NCBI GenBank assembly: GCA_011799875.1
Contig: CM022303.1
Coordinates: 66,110,171-66,174,170 of the forward strand
Source: Thinopyrum elongatum
Taxonomy: Eukaryota; Streptophyta; Magnoliopsida; Poales; Poaceae
Reading direction: 5' to 3'
DNA: 64,000 nucleotides
Shown here: positions 59,556-64,000 of the stretch, in pieces
Numbering within the stretch: the stretch's first letter is position 1
Layout of the letters: each line of letters begins with the position of its first letter
Notes under the pieces: model-generated
Databases searched by the model: none
What the model saw: only the letters and a program-made list of their open reading frames with translations
What the model was told of the DNA's origin: nothing
Position numbers and translations under genes: made by a program

Positions 59556-59731
59556 TGGAGATGGAACTACATCTGTCGTCATCATTGCTGCAGAGTTGCT
59601 TAAGGTGGAAAGAGCTTTAGTGGCGATTTTTTTATTCTCTTATGAGTTTCCCTGCTATTTGTGCTCACACATGGTGTTCCTTTTCTTTTAACCAGAGAGC
59701 CAATGAACTTGTGAGGAATAAGATTCACCCG
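59556..59731 (+). pseudogene. Partial duplicate of CCT1: exon 4 end, intron 4, exon 5 start
   Basis: These 176 bases match 53597-53772 without gaps and with a single difference that I see (ACTACATCTG versus ACTACCTCTG). The copy includes the intron, so it came from genomic DNA and not from mRNA. It starts inside exon 4 and stops inside exon 5, and it is in the same orientation as the gene. It cannot encode a functional subunit. Confidence 0.93.
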
Positions 59732-60601
59732 CTGAAAAGGAATTTTAGCAAAAATTGTAGGGTTAGTCTACGATTCGTCTAACGTGGGCATCTATCTCAC
59801 ACGTCCTACTCTCCTCGCCGGACGTCGGCGCGTCAATGTCCCACGTCCTACTCTTCAGCGTCGTTTGTCGGCTAGTTGTGGACGTCGCCGGTCGAGGTGA
59901 GGTTGACAATCAACATGGACAGACCAGCCTCATGGTCATTGCAGTCCGACGCGGATGAGGTAGCCCAGGACCGTATGCAGATTGTGGTCTGCATCGGCGT
60001 CATCCGAAAGATTGTGGATCATGTGCTGGGTTCGTGGTTCTTGGTAGGCACGTAGGGTTCCTCTTCCGACGTCTTAGTCCCGCGGGGATGCCAAATTTAG
60101 AGTTCGATGGCGTGTTTGGGGCGTTGCCCCAGTCTGATTCATTCAACGGTAATGGTTTTGCCTTTGATGAGCCACCTTAGATGTCCGCAAAGCTGCATAC
60201 CAGCGATGGAGCTGCGTCGAACTCGATTGAGGAGGTGATCCGTTATTGTTTTTCCTTTGGCGGCTAGTATGGTGGTGTTGGATGCAGGTAACGGTTGTTG
60301 TTGTCAAACTCAGAGGATTCTTCGGTCTTAATTGTATTTCTCTTTATTGGCCAATATTTCTTTGTGCGATCGCTAATTGCTGTTTTTTCTAGTTCTGTCA
60401 GTGTCAACGTGACTTATACTATAATATTATGATACAAAGGAGACACATATTACCATGAAATAAACTGCAACCGGCGGCGGTTGCCAAATTAGAACAGTTT
60501 GACGTTTCCTTAACCATGGATTATTAAGTTATAAGAATCGCTTGGCGTTTCCTTAAGCGGAATTGACTCTTTTGCTGTCGAGGGTGCCAACTAATTTAGT
60601 A
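59732..60601. other. Unassigned intergenic DNA
   Basis: There is a moderately GC-rich stretch at 59760-60300 with short open frames, the longest starting MDRPASWS near 59914. No family is recognised. Confidence 0.35.
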
Positions 60602-60635
60602 ATCTAAACGCTCTTATATTAATTTACAGAGGGAG
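60602..60635. mobile_element. Stowaway-type end remnant
   Basis: ATCTAAACGCTCTTATATTA leads to ACAGAGGGAG and then TA. This is the right end of a Triticeae Stowaway element. No matching left end is seen nearby. Confidence 0.65.
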
Positions 60636-60768
60636 TACTCCTTAAGCATGGGAGGCCACAACAGCGCCAATGCATGTGTCGTTGCGAGGTTGGTTCCCAC
60701 GGAATCTAGTGCGGTGGGGCTCACCATACCTACGCGAGATTTTGTCGAGGCTTCCTCCGGCAGGGATT

Positions 60769-61294
60769 TGTAACAACCCCAGATCCTCACCATGTTGATA
60801 AGCTCATTAGACAGCCATGTCATCATGATCATGTTCCAAAAATTGCATTTGAAAATAATTCAGCTTCAATCCAAAACTCCAAATGCAAGTCAAATAATTA
60901 ATTCATCAAACATCAGAACAAAAATGTTCATGATGTTGAAAATAATCCCAAAGCAATTATAAAAACAAAACCAACATTAATTGAGTTTCCAAATTGACCC
61001 TGTTATCCAAAACAGTAGCAGAACAACCCTATTTTAAATCATTTTCATTTATGAAAAATCTAAATGAATTTCAAGTAATCCCAAACTTTTTGTGTCAGTG
61101 AGGATTGACGCATAATATTTATAAGGGCCAGTTGCACATTTTACAAAATTGGATTAATGCCAAAAGGATTACAAAACAGAAAGTAAAACAGAAAACAGAA
61201 AAGAAATAAAAAGAAAAGGCCACTTACCTGTCACTGTAGTCGAGGCCCAGCCCAGCCGGCCCCTCTCTCTCCCCTCCTTCTTCTCCCTCCTCCC
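60769..61294. mobile_element. Probable LTR fragment, cut by element E
   Basis: The sequence starts TGTAACAACCCCAGATCC, a common start for grass Gypsy-type LTRs, and runs into C/T-rich DNA where the next LTR begins at 61295. No coding part is in the window, so the class is uncertain. Confidence 0.45.
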
Positions 61295-62724
61295 TGTAGG
61301 AGATATGCCCTAGAGGCAGTAACAACCGTTATTTTGTATCTCCAAGTTTGTAATGAATGTTTATGTTCCATGCTATAACTGCTATGATTCTCGAGTCTGC
61401 AATAACACGAGGCTCGGAGGGAAACTCATATGCACGTGTGGTATAATAAACGGTAAAATGTATTCCTGGTCTTGCCTCTAAGACTGGCTCAAGTATTGCA
61501 TGATGATCCTGTTTTCCAGATCATGGGCATGGATGTGCTGGCAATTTTTGAGGTCACATTGTTAGTAGAACACTTGTGTTGAATCAACCCAGATTGATGT
61601 TATGCTATGAGTTTCTATCGTTACAAGTTTATGGTTCTTAACACAGAGATAGTTAATGTTTGCATAATTCCTTAGACCATGAGAGTATTGAGTTCCTTCG
61701 TACTTGCTTTGTGAACTTTGGGGTTTGTTAAACGTCATCGTAACTGGGTGGCTATTACGGCGGCTTACGGGTTCACGGAAAAGTATGGCAAGTAACGAGA
61801 TAGCTCAAGATTGGGATTTGCTCCTCCGATGATGGAGAGATATTCTCGGGCCCTCTCGGTGTTACGGTATCCATCATCGTCTGGCCAGACACCTTGTGAT
61901 TTGATCACTGGGATGCCGAAAACACAGAAACGAGAAAAGAGAACAAAACTGGTAACGAGGTAACTTGCATAGTGGACATATTTGTTGATCCACGGGGATG
62001 CAATAAATCTCACCTCGGGTGTTTGTGACATATCGCGAAGCAACAGGAATAGCACACAGCAACTGGAGGTTCACTCGAATATTCATTCGTGTGGGTATAG
62101 GGGTTAATATGGGTGTCCACGGCTCCGATGTTGATCATTGATCGGAAGGGGTTCCGGGTCATGTCTATACTTCACCGAACCTATAGGGTCACACGCTTAA
62201 GGGTCATCTATCTGCTGAATACTAGACAGGGAGTCTGAGAGAAAATCACCGAAAAAGTTTCGGACACCAAAAAAGTTTCGGACAGCGGAAAAGTTCCGCA
62301 GAGAGAACACCGGATGAGTTTCGGTGAAACTGAAAAGTTGTTTCGGGGTATTCCATTAAGTCAAATTGGTTTCGGGACGCCCCTGATAATTCTTGGAGGG
62401 TGCCAGAATTATTCTGGAAACTTTCTGGAATTTTCGGGGATAAAAACCGGAAATGTTTCGGAGCTGCCGGAACCGCTTCAGATGCTTTTTCGCAGATGAA
62501 ATCACTAATCTGGAATTGTTCCAGAACGCGTTGAAAATTATTTTAGTGGGTACTAGAAATGTTCTAAGCCCACATAAATATTTTTAGTTCGTACGGACGC
62601 TGAAAAATGTCATCGTGAATAGTGAAAGTGCTTTTTGGGAATTTTTATGGAAAGCACCTTTTGGGAATTTTCCCAAAAGGCTTCTAGAAGCCTTGGGCAC
62701 TAAGGAAGCCCCCTTGGGGGGCCC
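61295..62724 (+). repeat. LTR 'E' of the A/B family, interrupted
   Basis: It starts TGTAGGAGATATGCCC and follows the A/B LTR with more divergence until it is cut at 62725 by another LTR of the same family. A perfect three-unit heat-shock-type motif lies at 62423-62435. Whether it is a full element or a solo LTR cannot be told. Confidence 0.85.
62423..62435 (+). promoter_or_regulatory. Heat-shock-element-like motif in LTR E
   Basis: It fits TTCnnGAAnnTTC exactly. A near-match lies 11 bases upstream (TTCTGGAAAC, starting at 62412). Confidence 0.45.
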
Positions 62725-64000
62725 CGTAGGAGATATGCCCTAGAGGCAATAATAAATGTTATTGATTATCTCCCTGTTCATAATTAGGTTTATGTTCCAT
62801 GCTATAACTGCTATGGTTCTCGAGTCTGCAAATAAAACGAGGCTCGGAGGAAGACTCATATGCACGTGTGGAATAATAAACGGTAATATGTATTCCTAGT
62901 CTGGCCTCTAAGACTAGCTCAAGTATTGCATGATGGTTCTGTTTTCCTGATCATGGGCATGTCTATGCCAGCAATTTTGAGGGCACAGTGTTAGAAGAAC
63001 ATTTGTGTTGAATCGACCCAAATTGATGTTATGCTATGAGTTACATTCGTCACATATTAATGGTTAATAACACAAAGATGGTTAATGTTTGCAAAATTCC
63101 TTAGACCATGAGAGTGTCGAGTTTCTTCATACTTGCTTCATGAACTTTGGGGTTTGTTAAACGTCATCCGTAAATGGGTGGCTATTACGGCGGCTTACGG
63201 GTTCATGGAAAAGTGTGTCAAGTAACTTGATAGCTCGAGATTGGGATTTGCTCCTCCGACGATGGAGAGATATCTCTGGGCCCTCTCGGTGTTACGGTAT
63301 CCATCATCGTCTGGCCAGACACTTTGTGATTTGATCACAGGGATGCCGGAACATGGTAACGAGAAAAGAGAACAATACCGGTAACGAGGTAACTGGCATA
63401 GTGGACAAGTTGTTGATCCACGGAAATGCCTACATGTCTAACCTCGGGTATTTGTAACATATCGTGAAGCAACAGGAATAGCACACGGCAACTGGAGGTT
63501 CACTCGAATATTCATTCGTGTGGGTATAGGGGTCAATATGGGTGTCCACGGCTCCGATGTTGATCATTGATCGGAAGGTGTTCCGAGTCATGTCTATACT
63601 TCACCGAACCTATAGGGTCACACGCTTAAGGGTCATCTATCTGCTGAATACTAGACAGGGAGTCTGAGAGAAAATCACCGAAAAGTTTCGGAGACAACGG
63701 AAGAGTTCCGGAGAGAGAACACTGAAAAAGTTTCGGTAAAACCGAAAAGTTGTTTCGGATAAAACCATTGATCCAAAAAGGTTTCGGCAAGCACCGGGAA
63801 TGTTTTGGAGGTTGCCAGATTGGTCTGGTAATTTCTGGAATTTTTCTGGAGAAAAAACCGAAAAAAAAAGTTTCGGAGCTGCCGGAGTTGTTTACCGGGT
63901 AAACAAAGATGGTTTTAAATTAAACCACCATACTGGAAATGTTCCAGAGCGCGTCCAGATAATTTTAGAGGGTGCCGGAAATGTTCTGGGACCTTTTGGA
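62725..64000 (+). repeat. LTR 'F' of the A/B family, running off the window
   Basis: It begins CGTAGGAGATATGCCC, so its first base appears changed from T to C. It is inserted into LTR E within a GGGGGCCCC stretch. The rest of the element lies outside the window. Confidence 0.85.

Overview
The window looks like nuclear DNA of a Triticeae grass (wheat, Aegilops or barley lineage). It has one ordinary plant gene in a landscape of nested transposons: Copia elements with BARE/Angela-type ends, a CACTA element with 'TTTAGTCCCGGTT' subterminal repeats, and Stowaway, Tourist, hAT and Mutator-type miniature elements. No bacterial features, CRISPR array or intact tRNA/rRNA gene was seen.

Left part (1-7969). 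A 6.6-kb Copia element (390-6992, minus strand; 369-bp LTRs; GTTTT target duplication) sits in a diverged tandem repeat. Its Gag-Pol frame is recognisable from end to end but carries four nonsense codons and a frameshift.

Middle part (7970-48166). One old Copia-type element 'C' (AAATA target duplication) is swollen to 40 kb by later insertions. A CACTA element (9682-31559, GCT duplication) lies in its left LTR and element 'B' (32652-42298, GTGAT duplication) in its interior. Element 'A' (14260-23821, ATTCT duplication) lies inside the CACTA. The order is therefore C first, then CACTA and B, then A after CACTA. C itself split a Mutator-like transposase-type reading frame; its two halves (7737-7964 and 48172-48885) join in frame when C and one target duplication are removed. 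A, B and C carry the same badly decayed gag-pol although A and B have LTR pairs that look about 99% alike, so this family probably moves with proteins supplied by other elements. The CACTA element encodes three decayed genes, all on the minus strand: a TNP2-type transposase, a protein ending in a Ulp1-like cysteine protease domain, and a small coiled-coil protein with a C-terminal membrane segment.

Right part (48172-64000). A small non-autonomous CACTA (49655-51799) has a tandem duplication across its left boundary and contains a 5S-rRNA-derived segment. The one intact gene, at 52991-59186 on the plus strand, encodes the CCT chaperonin alpha subunit in 17 exons (545 codons). Four of its introns or intron edges hold miniature transposons, and 176 bp of it (exon 4 / intron / exon 5) is copied just downstream at 59556. 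The window ends in a probable LTR fragment (60769-61294) and two nested LTRs of the A/B type (61295 and 62725 onward).

Exon, LTR and target-duplication coordinates were read by eye. Identities are estimates, not computed alignments.
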